Assembly: GCF_000473045.1 (NCBI RefSeq)
Contig: NZ_AXAY01000009.1
Span: forward strand, 124,001-188,000
Length of the DNA: 64,000 nt
Origin: Bradyrhizobium sp. WSM3983
GTDB taxonomy: Bacteria > Pseudomonadota > Alphaproteobacteria > Rhizobiales > Xanthobacteraceae
Direction of reading: 5' to 3'
Below, piece by piece: positions 26,765-35,501 of the stretch; within the stretch, counting starts at the first letter, position 1, and each line of letters starts with the position of its first letter. Below the pieces are notes generated by a model. It searched no databases and had not been told where the DNA came from. It saw nothing but the letters and a program-made list of their open reading frames with translations. Made by a program: the position numbers and the translations under genes.

Positions 26765-27517
26765 ATGGACATCAGATTCGACGGAAGGGTCATCATCGTC
26801 ACCGGCGGCGCGCAAGGGATTGGACAGGCAATAGGAGCTGCCTTCCGAGATTCAGGAGCGCGAGTGCATCTCGTAGACCGCGATCCTAGGATCGTCGAAG
26901 TTGGCCACGATCTGAAAATGGCCGTTCATGTAGTGGATCTGTCCAAACGTGATGCGTCGACAGAGTTGGTGCATTCCGTCGTCGCGGAGGAGGGGCGGCT
27001 GGACGTCCTGGCTCTCGCGGCGGGAGGCATTGCCGGTCTTGCCGGTCTGCCCCTAGATGGGATAACCGATGAGAATTGGGATCGCATAATGGGCGCGAAT
27101 GTGAAAAGCGCGCTTTGGCTATCACAGGCCGCGGGTCCGATAATGACGAAGGCCGAGTGGGGCCGGATCATCGTCATTTCGTCGGGAGCAGGCCTTCGAC
27201 CGAGCCTCACCGGTCTTCATGCTTACACCGCCTCCAAGCACGCCGTCATTGGACTGATGAAGCAGCTATCAGTCGGCTTGGCCGGCGCTGGTGTAACCGT
27301 CAATTCTGTCGCCCCGGGTTTTATCCTTTCCAGTCCGGATGCACGTAACCAGTGGGAAGGATGGACGCCGGAGCGACGGTCGCAGGTCCTGGCGCAAATT
27401 AATACCGGACGGTTGGGTACGGCCGAGGATATAGCCAACGCGACTCTCTTTCTCGCTAGTGAGCAGGCGAGCTGGATTACGGGACAGGTCATTTCGGTAG
27501 ATGGTGGCCGGGCATAA
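26765..27517 (+). CDS. SDR-family oxidoreductase
   Basis: 250 residues with the intact SDR set: TGGAQGIGQAIG at residues 14-25, a LALAAGGIAG motif in place of NNAG, the catalytic Ser in IVISSGAGL, YTASKHA, and SVAPGFILS. The central motif departs from NNAG (AAGG), which occurs in some members. It starts 12 bases after the M28-like gene and belongs to the same transcript. Its role would be oxidation or reduction of an alcohol/carbonyl intermediate. Confidence 0.88.
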   Translation: MDIRFDGRVIIVTGGAQGIGQAIGAAFRDSGARVHLVDRDPRIVEVGHDLKMAVHVVDLSKRDASTELVHSVVAEEGRLDVLALAAGGIAGLAGLPLDGITDENWDRIMGANVKSALWLSQAAGPIMTKAEWGRIIVISSGAGLRPSLTGLHAYTASKHAVIGLMKQLSVGLAGAGVTVNSVAPGFILSSPDARNQWEGWTPERRSQVLAQINTGRLGTAEDIANATLFLASEQASWITGQVISVDGGRA

Positions 27518-27708
27518 GCGCTCACCAGGTACTGTCGGCCGGCGTTCGCGACCTGCAGCGCCAAAGCCACGCGCGTCCGCCGGCGGAGGCTTGATGGGTC
27601 CTGATGCTCCTCTCAAGAGGGCAGAATGATGTTCCCATTCAATCGCGGCGTTGCTTCGTTTATCTGAATGGCTGAGTGCCGAGCCGCGCGAGACCAGGGG
27701 AGACCGAG

Positions 27709-28203
27709 ATGCCAACCTCATTTCCAGCGATCGAACCGAAGGCGTTCTGGCGCGTACTCGGAATGCGCGCGATCGGAGGAGCCGTCGTCACCGCACGCGG
27801 TCCTGATGGCGATGCGGGGTTCCTGGCGCTATCGGTCACGCACCTGACGCAAAACCCACCGACGCTGATGTTATCGATAGGAAAAAGCACGTCCGCATTG
27901 GCAGCGGTCAGAGCCGCCGGCCATTTTGCGGTGAACTATCTACCGTCTTCGTTATCGGAGTTGGCCGACGTATTTGGAGGTCGCACGGGTCTGAAAGGAC
28001 CCGATCGCTTTGTGGACGGGCAATGGGACCAACTCCTCACGGGAGCACCGATCCTGAAAGACGCGGTCGGCGCGATAGAGTGCCGGGTAGCCGAGGAAAT
28101 CGAGCGCTACGACAGCGTAATAGTGATCGGAGAAATCGTCAACTGGACCTTCAATGAAGGCTTGCGTCCTCTGATCTACTTTTCAGGTAAGACATTCGAC
28201 TAA
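27709..28203 (+). CDS. Flavin reductase (FMN-binding split-barrel) family protein
   Basis: 164 residues from the ATG at 27709; an in-frame ATG at 27676 is an alternative. It shows the flavin reductase pattern: WRVLGMRAIGGAVVTARGPD, FLALSVTHLTQNPPTLMLSI, AVNYLPSSLSELADVFGG, then LIYFSGKTF at the end. It resembles RutF and HpaC in size. It would supply reduced FMN, made with NAD(P)H, to the LLM oxygenases of this operon. Confidence 0.88.
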   Translation: MPTSFPAIEPKAFWRVLGMRAIGGAVVTARGPDGDAGFLALSVTHLTQNPPTLMLSIGKSTSALAAVRAAGHFAVNYLPSSLSELADVFGGRTGLKGPDRFVDGQWDQLLTGAPILKDAVGAIECRVAEEIERYDSVIVIGEIVNWTFNEGLRPLIYFSGKTFD

Positions 28204-28441
28204 CGTAAGCCTCGCTCAGACGTCGCGACGTATGGTCGCGCGACCGAGTTCGAATGGTGATAGCGCTCGATCGGATCCCGTCCAATGGCGGTCGCGTCGA
28301 GTGCTCGCGTCGATCGCCCCCCATTTTTCTTGGTGCACCAGGCGTCAAAAGTTTCGCTTACCGCTGACAAAAGGATTTCGGATTGGATTCGCATTTCGCT
28401 AAACCTTAGCGTCGGGCATCTCAACGAACGGGAATGCCATC

Positions 28442-29341
28442 ATGAGCGAGACCGCCCGCAGCTTGGAACCGTGGCAATGGCCGGAGAAGCACTGGCGAGG
28501 GCTCGTCTCCAGAGTTCGCGCAGGGCGCTCTCTCAAGCCGAAGCAATGGAAAGGCGGCGCGAAGTGTGCCATCGCTCTTTCGTTCGATTCCGATCATGAC
28601 ACGAGCGAACTACGCGAAGGCGGGAAGTCGATCGGCAGGCTGGCCTGGGGGCAGTACGGCAACCGCGTAGGAGTGCCCAGAATATTATCGCTCCTGGAGA
28701 AGTACGAGACACCTGCAAGCTTTTACGTGCCTGCCGTCACTGCCATGTTGTATCCGGACGAGCAGAAGCGCATCGTCGACGGCGGCCACGAGATCGGAAT
28801 TCACGGCTGGATTCACGAGCTCAATTCAGTTCTGGCCATCAACGATGAGCGCGACCTGATGCTGCGTTCCATCGACACCATCGAATCCATTACGGGACAG
28901 CGTCCCTACGGCCTACGCAGCCCGTCCGCCGATTTCAGCGAAAACACTCTGCGTCTGCTGCAAGAAACTGGCCTCGAGTACGATTCGTCGCTCGGCGCAG
29001 ACGACGATTGCTACGAGCTGCTGATAAACGGCGAGCCGTCCGGGATCGTAGAGGTGCCCTTCGAGTGGGTACGCGACGACGCGGTCTACTTCATGATGAA
29101 CCGCTTCCAGGGCTTGCGGCCATACACGCCTCCGGCCGACGTTTTCGACATCTTCAAGCGTGAGCTGGATGCCGCATACAACGAAGGCGGTATCTTCAAT
29201 CTGACCATGCATCCGCACATCATCACATATCGATCGCGCATCTGGATACTCGAGGAGATCATTCGATATGCCAGATCGCTGGGTGACGTTTGGTTCGCGT
29301 CGCACGGCGAAGTCGCGAGATGGGTACGCGACAACTCATGA
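28442..29341 (+). CDS. NodB-fold (polysaccharide deacetylase/PuuE/cyclic imide hydrolase-like) hydrolase
   Basis: 299 residues. NodB motifs are visible: SFDSDHD at residues 47-53 (acidic metal-ligand motif), HEIGIHGWIHE at 116-126 (two histidine ligands), RSPSADFS near 159, and LTMHPHIITYRSR near the end. No signal peptide is present, so a cell-wall role is unlikely. Cytoplasmic members of this branch include PuuE-type allantoinase and cyclic imide hydrolase, which open cyclic ureides or imides. That fits the surrounding amidohydrolases better than chitin deacetylation. The next gene overlaps by ATGA. Confidence 0.82.
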   Translation: MSETARSLEPWQWPEKHWRGLVSRVRAGRSLKPKQWKGGAKCAIALSFDSDHDTSELREGGKSIGRLAWGQYGNRVGVPRILSLLEKYETPASFYVPAVTAMLYPDEQKRIVDGGHEIGIHGWIHELNSVLAINDERDLMLRSIDTIESITGQRPYGLRSPSADFSENTLRLLQETGLEYDSSLGADDDCYELLINGEPSGIVEVPFEWVRDDAVYFMMNRFQGLRPYTPPADVFDIFKRELDAAYNEGGIFNLTMHPHIITYRSRIWILEEIIRYARSLGDVWFASHGEVARWVRDNS

Positions 29342-30789
29342 AGATGAACCAGACAAATCATCTCGTTGGCCGAGCGCTGCCAACCAGGGAAGCCGCCATC
29401 GCTGCCGCCGAGGCGGCGTTGGATGGCGGGACGCTTTTCGAGGAGTTGTCCCGGGCGATAGCTTGCCGCACCGAAAGTCAGCGGGCGGATTCACGCGATG
29501 CACTTGTCTGGTATCTGACCGAGCTTGTCGTCCCGTACCTAGAGGCCCTGGGATTCGCCTGTCAGCTCATTGAGCACCGTGAAGCAAAAGGTCCTTTCCT
29601 GGTCGCGCGAAGGCAGGAGCATGAGTCGCTGCCCACCGTAATGTGCTATGGACATGGCGATGTAGTGGAAGGGTTGGACGGCTGGCTTGAGGGACTGACG
29701 CCCTGGAAGCTCACTGCTGCCGAGGGGCGCTGGTACGGCCGAGGCGTCGCTGACAACAAGGGCCAGCATTACTTGAACATGGCCGCGATGCGGGCGGTGC
29801 TGGAGACCCGAGGCTATCTTGGCTTCAATTCGGTGTTTCTGATCGAGACCGGCGAGGAGGTTGGATCGCCCGGCTTGCGTCACATGTGCGCCGAAAACAG
29901 AGATCTTCTACGCTCGGACATCCTCGTTGCCTCAGATGGCCCGCGCATCTCGGCCGATCGGCCGACCATGTATCTGGGCGCGAGAGGCGCCATCAGTTTC
30001 AAGCTTTCCATCGACGCGAGAAGCAGCACCTATCACTCCGGAAATTGGGGCGGATTGCTTAGCAATCCGGCGCTTCAGCTTGCTCACGGCCTGGGCTCGA
30101 TCGCCTCCGCGACAGGTCAGATCCGAATCTCTGAGTGGCTTCCTCCCGAGATTCCGGCCGCCGTTCGCGCGGCGCTCCGCGAATGCGTCGTTTCGGACGA
30201 TGTGCAGGGTCCGAAGATCGACCCTGGTTGGGGCGAGCCCGGTCTGAGCGCGGCAGAGAAGGTGTACGGTTGGACGTCTTTCGAGGTGCTGGCGTTCGAA
30301 GCCGGGCGTCCCGGGTCGCCGATGAACGCAGTCCCAGCCTCCGCCTTCGCGGTGTGCCAGCTCAGGTTCGTCGTAGGCGTGGATGAAGGCAGGATTCTTC
30401 CTGCGCTCCGGGAGCATCTCGATCGCTGCGGTCTGGGAATGATCCAGGTCTCGCAGACGGATGACGAGGTATTCCACGCGACGCGTCTCGATCCTAGCGA
30501 CCCCTGGGTCGGCTGGGTCCGCGAGTCACTTGAGCGATCGATCGGAAAGTCGGTCGCTGTCCTTCCGAATGTCGGTGCCTCGCTTCCGAACGACATTTTC
30601 AGCGACCTGCTGAACATGCGGACGATCTGGATACCGCATTCCTATCCGGCCGCCGCAAACCACGGCATCAACGAACATGTGCCCATCTCGGTGATACGGG
30701 AAGGGCTGCGAGGAATGGCGGGATTGTACTGGGATCTCGGAGAAGGCACGGGCCTTCCTGCGACCGCGAGCAACGAGAGGAGGATCTGA
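29338..30789 (+). CDS. M20-family metallo-amidohydrolase (paralogue 2)
   Basis: 483 residues from the ATG at 29338. The M20 residues are CYGHGDVVEG (His106, Asp108), GRGVADNKGQH (Asp139) and ETGEEVGSPGL (Glu173 region), with a late NHGINEH histidine. Segments such as NWGGLLSNPALQ and GWGEPGLSAAEK parallel the enzyme at 20076. It probably cleaves an open-chain amide or carbamoyl product released by the preceding NodB-fold hydrolase. Both ends overlap neighbours (4 bases and 1 base), showing translational coupling. Confidence 0.88.
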   Translation: MKMNQTNHLVGRALPTREAAIAAAEAALDGGTLFEELSRAIACRTESQRADSRDALVWYLTELVVPYLEALGFACQLIEHREAKGPFLVARRQEHESLPTVMCYGHGDVVEGLDGWLEGLTPWKLTAAEGRWYGRGVADNKGQHYLNMAAMRAVLETRGYLGFNSVFLIETGEEVGSPGLRHMCAENRDLLRSDILVASDGPRISADRPTMYLGARGAISFKLSIDARSSTYHSGNWGGLLSNPALQLAHGLGSIASATGQIRISEWLPPEIPAAVRAALRECVVSDDVQGPKIDPGWGEPGLSAAEKVYGWTSFEVLAFEAGRPGSPMNAVPASAFAVCQLRFVVGVDEGRILPALREHLDRCGLGMIQVSQTDDEVFHATRLDPSDPWVGWVRESLERSIGKSVAVLPNVGASLPNDIFSDLLNMRTIWIPHSYPAAANHGINEHVPISVIREGLRGMAGLYWDLGEGTGLPATASNERRI

Positions 30790-31883
30790 TGAAGGTTTCT
30801 GGACTGAATTCCACGTCTAAATCGATCAACAGGCGCACGATCCTCAAGGGGCTCGTTGCCTTGGGGGCGGCGGGAAGCGATCTCGCGACCTTCGCCGAGG
30901 CACTGGCGCAATCTTCCTCGGAAGATGTGGGCCAACTGACAGTCCTAATTCAGGGCGGCCCCGTAGCGGATACGATCAACAACGTCGCCCTTCCGATTTT
31001 CAAGAGCCAGTACCCCGGCGTCGCCATTCAGTTGGAGGTTTCCGCCAACGCCGCCGCATATCCGAAGATGCTTGCTCAGAGGAACAATCCTGTGATCAGC
31101 GGCGGAATGTTCAACGACCTATTCTCCGCGCGAGGGTCGATCGACAAGATGTGGGCAGCGATAAACCCGGACTTTATGACAAACGCGAAGCGGGTCCCTA
31201 AAGACCTCCTGCTGCCCGGAGGTGACGGTGTCACGTTCCAGCAGACCCCGTTCGGGATCATGTACAACCCCGATCGGGTCGAGCCGCCAACGACTTGGAC
31301 GGATCTCTGGAATCCGAAGTACGAAGGACGCGTAGCGATGTGGGACGCGTATTTCGATGCCTATGCAATGGCGGCCGTCGCGACGGGCAAGTCCCCGTCC
31401 GTGGAAGATGGCGTCAAGGCATGGGAGCCCTATCGCAAGAACATCGGCGTGTGGTCCACGTCGCCCATCGCCGAAGAAGATATGGTTCATCGGGGTGAAG
31501 TGTGGCTCGCGCCTCATTGGGGGGCCTGGTGCGAGCAGGCGCGTCTTCAAGGAAAACGCGTCGCGTTCGCCTTTCCAAAGGAAGGAGCGACCCTGTGGTC
31601 CAATCAGTTGCAGTCCTGCGCGGGATTCTCGCCGAAGATCACGGAGCTCGTTCAGCGGTATCTCAATGTCTGGCTGTCTGACGAGTGTCAGACGGCCTGG
31701 CTGAAGAACGCTCTCATTTCGCCCGCGATCGGATCATTGGCAATTCCGCCTGAGCTTCAAGCCAATCCCGCGGTTCTCTCGGCCGCGGACGCCGGCAAGA
31801 GGCTCGTCAGGTTGGATGCGCGGCAGGTCGCCACAAAGTTTGCGGCGACGAAGGCACTCATCGAACGAACCCTAAAGTCGTAA
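30789..31883 (+). CDS. ABC transporter substrate-binding protein (PotD/AfuA-like), Tat-type signal
   Basis: 364 residues. The N-terminus has INRRTILKGLVALGAAG followed by ALAQSS, a twin-arginine-type signal with a probable cleavage after the Ala-Gln region. The mature part has the type 2 periplasmic binding protein pattern: QLTVLIQGGPVADTINNVAL, FGIMYNPDRVEPPTTWTDLW, and LAPHWGAWCEQARLQGKRVA. It should capture a small charged or polar organic solute in the periplasm. It begins the importer part of the operon. Confidence 0.88.
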   Translation: MKVSGLNSTSKSINRRTILKGLVALGAAGSDLATFAEALAQSSSEDVGQLTVLIQGGPVADTINNVALPIFKSQYPGVAIQLEVSANAAAYPKMLAQRNNPVISGGMFNDLFSARGSIDKMWAAINPDFMTNAKRVPKDLLLPGGDGVTFQQTPFGIMYNPDRVEPPTTWTDLWNPKYEGRVAMWDAYFDAYAMAAVATGKSPSVEDGVKAWEPYRKNIGVWSTSPIAEEDMVHRGEVWLAPHWGAWCEQARLQGKRVAFAFPKEGATLWSNQLQSCAGFSPKITELVQRYLNVWLSDECQTAWLKNALISPAIGSLAIPPELQANPAVLSAADAGKRLVRLDARQVATKFAATKALIERTLKS

Positions 31884-31887
31884 GACG

Positions 31888-32973
31888 ATGATGCTCGGAC
31901 AAATCGCGATAGCCGCGCTCAGCGTTCACTCGGTTGCCAAAAGTTTGGGCGGCGCGAGAGTGGTCAAGGACGTTTCTCTCGCGATCAAGCCCGGGGAGTT
32001 CATCAGCTTGCTCGGTCCCAGCGGTTGCGGAAAAACGACCTTGCTCCGCATGATCGCGGGTCTAGAGATGCCGGATTCCGGAACCATTGCGCTGGGAGAC
32101 AAGGACATCACCACCGTCCCCGTCTGGGAACGCAATATCGGAGTCGTCTTCCAGAACTACGCCTTGTTCCCGCACATGACGGTGGCCGAGAACATCGCTT
32201 TCGGGTTGCGGACGAGAAAGGTCTCCAAGACCGCGATTGAAGCGAAGGTCCGAGATGCGCTCAAGCTCGTTCGTCTCAACGATTTCGGCCCGCGATCTAC
32301 GGACAAGTTGTCGGGAGGCCAAAAACAACGTGTCGCGTTAGCCCGGGCGTTGGTGACCGATCCCAAGTTGCTCCTGCTAGACGAGCCTCTGGGAGCGCTA
32401 GATCGTAAGCTGCGCGAGCAGATGCAAGTCGAACTGAAAATGCTTCAGCGTGAGATCGGTATCACTACTTTGATGGTGACGCACGACCAAGAAGAAGCGC
32501 TTACGCTTTCTGACAGAATCGCCGTAATGAGTGATGGGAAAATCCTGCAGGACGATAGCCCCAAGGAGATCTATGAGCGTCCCCGCGACGCATTCGTGGC
32601 CGATTTCATTGGAATGTCGAATCTTATGAAGGGTAGGGTCGCCGAGCTCGACGGGAAGAAGCGGCTTGCGGTTTCAGAGAAGGTGATCCTGGATCTGCCT
32701 TCCGAAGTGAACTCTGCAACGGACGTCTCGATATTTGTCAGACCAGAAAAGCTGTCGCTCGCTGAAGTCCCCGGTGCTGCAGGAAGTTCGCTTCCGGGAA
32801 GGATCGTCCATGTGTCCTATTCTGGCTCCGTAACTCATTGTTTCGTCGACGTTGGTCTTCAGGAGCCCCTGACCGTGCTGATAACGAACAAGTCGAACCA
32901 TGAAGATGCAGGCCATCGGATCGGCGAGCCGATCTGGGTGCATTGGGACGCACGCAACATCGTAGTTCTTTGA
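31888..32973 (+). CDS. ABC transporter ATP-binding protein (PotA-like)
   Basis: 361 residues. All nucleotide-binding motifs are present: GPSGCGKTT (Walker A), the Q-loop in VVFQNYALFPHM, LSGGQKQRVALARAL (signature), LLLLDEPLGALD (Walker B) and MVTHDQEEAL (with the switch histidine). A TOBE domain occupies the last 110 residues (SNLMKGRVAEL, FVRPEKLSLAEV). It powers the importer made with the binding protein upstream and the two permeases downstream. The start could be either of two adjacent ATGs. Confidence 0.93.
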   Translation: MMLGQIAIAALSVHSVAKSLGGARVVKDVSLAIKPGEFISLLGPSGCGKTTLLRMIAGLEMPDSGTIALGDKDITTVPVWERNIGVVFQNYALFPHMTVAENIAFGLRTRKVSKTAIEAKVRDALKLVRLNDFGPRSTDKLSGGQKQRVALARALVTDPKLLLLDEPLGALDRKLREQMQVELKMLQREIGITTLMVTHDQEEALTLSDRIAVMSDGKILQDDSPKEIYERPRDAFVADFIGMSNLMKGRVAELDGKKRLAVSEKVILDLPSEVNSATDVSIFVRPEKLSLAEVPGAAGSSLPGRIVHVSYSGSVTHCFVDVGLQEPLTVLITNKSNHEDAGHRIGEPIWVHWDARNIVVL

Positions 32974-33033
32974 AAATAGCTGCAGCCCTTCGAATTCAAC
33001 CGCGTGCGGCTAGACGCCGTAAGAGAGCCATAG

Positions 33034-33798
33034 ATGATCAAGCCCCCTTCCGAAAAACCCGTTGCCGTAGTCACCGGAGGAGCCAAAGGAATAGGTTTCG
33101 CGTGCACTGCGCGATTGATGGCCAGCGGCTTTCGTGTCGCGATCACCGATATCTCCGAGCCTGATCTGAAGAGCGCGACGGCTTCTTTGAGAGCCGAGCA
33201 AGGCGACCTAATCGCACTGACGGACGACGTTCGATCCTTTGACGGCGTACAGTCAAACGCAAAGCGGATTTTCGATGCCTGGGGGCGATTCGACGTCCTG
33301 GTCAATAGCGCCGGCGTATCTCAGCCGAAGGGACTGCTCAACATCACCGAGCAGGAGTGGGACCTGGTGATAGCAGTAAATCTCAAGGGGACATTCAACT
33401 GGTGCAAGGCTGTCGCGCCCCATATGGTCGGAGCCGAGGCCGGACGCATAATCAACATCTCTTCGGTGAACGCTCACACGGGTGGCACGCCATCAGCCGT
33501 GAGCAAATTCGCGTATGCCGCCTCCAAGGCCGGGATTTTGGGACTGACCCGTGGATTGGCCAAGGAGCTCGCGCCGGACGTCTCGGTAAATGCCGTATGT
33601 CCTGGTCTCATCGAGACCGCGCTAACTCTGAAGATGATCGGCGAACAGGGGAAGGAGATGATCGCTCGGGGAATCCCGTTGGGGCGCATCGGAACTCCGG
33701 ATGACATCGCGGTTATCGTTCAGTTCATCGCGACGGTACAGCCCAACTACCTGACTGGTGAGATCATCGACGTCGATGGTGGCGCCTTCATCAATTGA
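33034..33798 (+). CDS. SDR-family oxidoreductase embedded in an ABC importer operon
   Basis: 254 residues: TGGAKGIGFACTARL at about 14-28, NSAGVSQPKG, the catalytic Ser in INISSVNAH, YAASKAG, and CPGLIETALTL. It lies between the ATPase and permease genes. The downstream permease begins at most a few bases from its stop, so expression is coupled to transport. It probably acts on the imported compound or an early product. Confidence 0.88.
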   Translation: MIKPPSEKPVAVVTGGAKGIGFACTARLMASGFRVAITDISEPDLKSATASLRAEQGDLIALTDDVRSFDGVQSNAKRIFDAWGRFDVLVNSAGVSQPKGLLNITEQEWDLVIAVNLKGTFNWCKAVAPHMVGAEAGRIINISSVNAHTGGTPSAVSKFAYAASKAGILGLTRGLAKELAPDVSVNAVCPGLIETALTLKMIGEQGKEMIARGIPLGRIGTPDDIAVIVQFIATVQPNYLTGEIIDVDGGAFIN

Positions 33799-33800
33799 GA

Positions 33801-34652
33801 ATGCGGCGAATGACCACAGCAACCAAAGACACTCCACTTTCGGTCTTGTTGATCCCGGCATCGGTGATCGGCTGCCTCATGGTGCTGTCTGCCGTGTTGA
33901 TGCTAGGCATCTCTGTTCTTGATAGCTTTCCCGGCTGGACTGGCCTTACACTTGAGCACTATCGCGACTTTTTCGAGAACAGATTTCTGCTGCAGGCAGG
34001 GCTACGGACAATCTCGCTTGCGACGGTGGTGACCCTGATTTGCCTGTTGTTAGGCTATCCGGTGGCCTGGTTCCTTGCGCTCGGCCGTTCGAAAATCGCG
34101 CATCTTGTGTTTCTAGCCGTTCTTACTCCGCTGATCGTCAGCATCGTAGTTCGGATGTTCGGGTGGACCATACTGCTCGGTAACGAAGGACTGCTCAACA
34201 AGGTTATGGTCGGATTGGGGATCGTCTCCGCGCCCGTGCAGATGATGCGTAGCTTTTGGACGGTCGCGATCGGTCTGATCCATATCTTTCTTCCGTTCAT
34301 GATCCTGTCGCTCACCTCCACGCTCGGCCGGATCGACCCGTCACTCGCCGAAGCAGCGGCGACGCTGGGTTCGCGCCCCGTCCGATCCTTCCTTCAGATC
34401 ATTCTTCCGCTATCCGCGCAGGGAATCGCCACGGGCAGCATCATCGTGTTCTGCCTGACCACGGGTGTGTATCTTACGCCCCTTTGGTTGGGCAGAGGCA
34501 ACGTGACAGTCCTGGCTACGGCGATCCAGCAACAGATACTCGAAACCGGCGACTGGCCCACGGGAGCGGCATCCGCAATGCTACTCACGTTCTTCACGCT
34601 GCTCCTCGTGGCCGGATACAGCGTTCTTATTCGTCGATTGGGAAGGCGCTGA
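33801..34652 (+). CDS. ABC transporter permease (PotB-like)
   Basis: 283 residues from the ATG at 33801; an ATG at 33810 and a TTG at 33795 are alternatives. Six membrane segments are apparent, and the EAA-type coupling loop reads EAAATLGSRPVRSFLQIILP near the middle of the second half. It forms the inner-membrane channel with the permease that follows 2 bases later. Confidence 0.88.
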   Translation: MRRMTTATKDTPLSVLLIPASVIGCLMVLSAVLMLGISVLDSFPGWTGLTLEHYRDFFENRFLLQAGLRTISLATVVTLICLLLGYPVAWFLALGRSKIAHLVFLAVLTPLIVSIVVRMFGWTILLGNEGLLNKVMVGLGIVSAPVQMMRSFWTVAIGLIHIFLPFMILSLTSTLGRIDPSLAEAAATLGSRPVRSFLQIILPLSAQGIATGSIIVFCLTTGVYLTPLWLGRGNVTVLATAIQQQILETGDWPTGAASAMLLTFFTLLLVAGYSVLIRRLGRR

Positions 34653-34654
34653 TA

Positions 34655-35461
34655 ATGGATTCCGCTCGCTCGCTTCCGTCCGTCTGGAGGATCCTCAATG
34701 CTTGGATCGTCGGGATCGTAGTCGTTTTCCTCTTGCTGCCGATCCTCATCGTCATCCCAAGTGCATTCAACACCGATCCGACCGTCACGTTTCCGATCCA
34801 TGGCTTCACGTTCAAATGGTTCGCGAATGCGATTTTTCGCGCGGAATTCATCAGGTCGTTCTTTCTGAGCGCTGCCGTTTCGGTTGTCGCAACTCTTATC
34901 TCTCTCGCCGCCGGCGGGCTGGCCGCCTATGCGATTGTGCGCCGGTCGTTTCGCGGAAAAGCGATATTGGAGCTGGTGCTCCTGTCGCCACTGATCTTCC
35001 CTTCTATCGTGCTTGCGATCGCGTTGACGATGGTCTTAGGCTCGCTGGGCCTCTTGCGTACCTTTCCCGGATTGATCGTCGCACATACGATCGTGACGCT
35101 CCCCTATGCGGTGCGAGCGATGGTCGGCACCTTCCACAGCATAGACCCAGACCTGGAGGAGGCGGCAGCCGTTCTTGGAGCGCGCCGAGTGTTCGTTTGG
35201 CGTGAAGTACTTGTTCCCCTGCTGCGGCCAGGGCTTCTCGCGGCAGCAATCTTCAGCCTCATCATGTCTTTTGACGAGTTCGCCGTGTCATTTTTCGTTG
35301 TCGGTCCCGGTATGACCACGCTGCCGATCGAGCTCTTCAACTACACGGAGTTCTACGCGGATCCGACGATCTGCGCGGTATCGACCATCTTGATTTTTCT
35401 ATCGGCTCTAGCGGTCTTCGCGATCGAGCGAACCGTGGGCTTGGCGAAACTGCTGAGCTGA
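34655..35461 (+). CDS. ABC transporter permease (PotC-like)
   Basis: 268 residues from the ATG at 34655; a longer open frame upstream is not coding because the other permease occupies that DNA. About six membrane segments are seen. The coupling loop EEAAAVLGARRVFVWREVLV contacts the ATPase. FDEFAVSFFVVGPGMTTLPI matches the conserved PotC-type C-terminal segment. It completes the importer begun at 30789. Confidence 0.9.
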   Translation: MDSARSLPSVWRILNAWIVGIVVVFLLLPILIVIPSAFNTDPTVTFPIHGFTFKWFANAIFRAEFIRSFFLSAAVSVVATLISLAAGGLAAYAIVRRSFRGKAILELVLLSPLIFPSIVLAIALTMVLGSLGLLRTFPGLIVAHTIVTLPYAVRAMVGTFHSIDPDLEEAAAVLGARRVFVWREVLVPLLRPGLLAAAIFSLIMSFDEFAVSFFVVGPGMTTLPIELFNYTEFYADPTICAVSTILIFLSALAVFAIERTVGLAKLLS

Positions 35462-35501
35462 ACATGGGATCCTGGCTCATCGAAACCTCAAGGAGGGCAG
35501 A

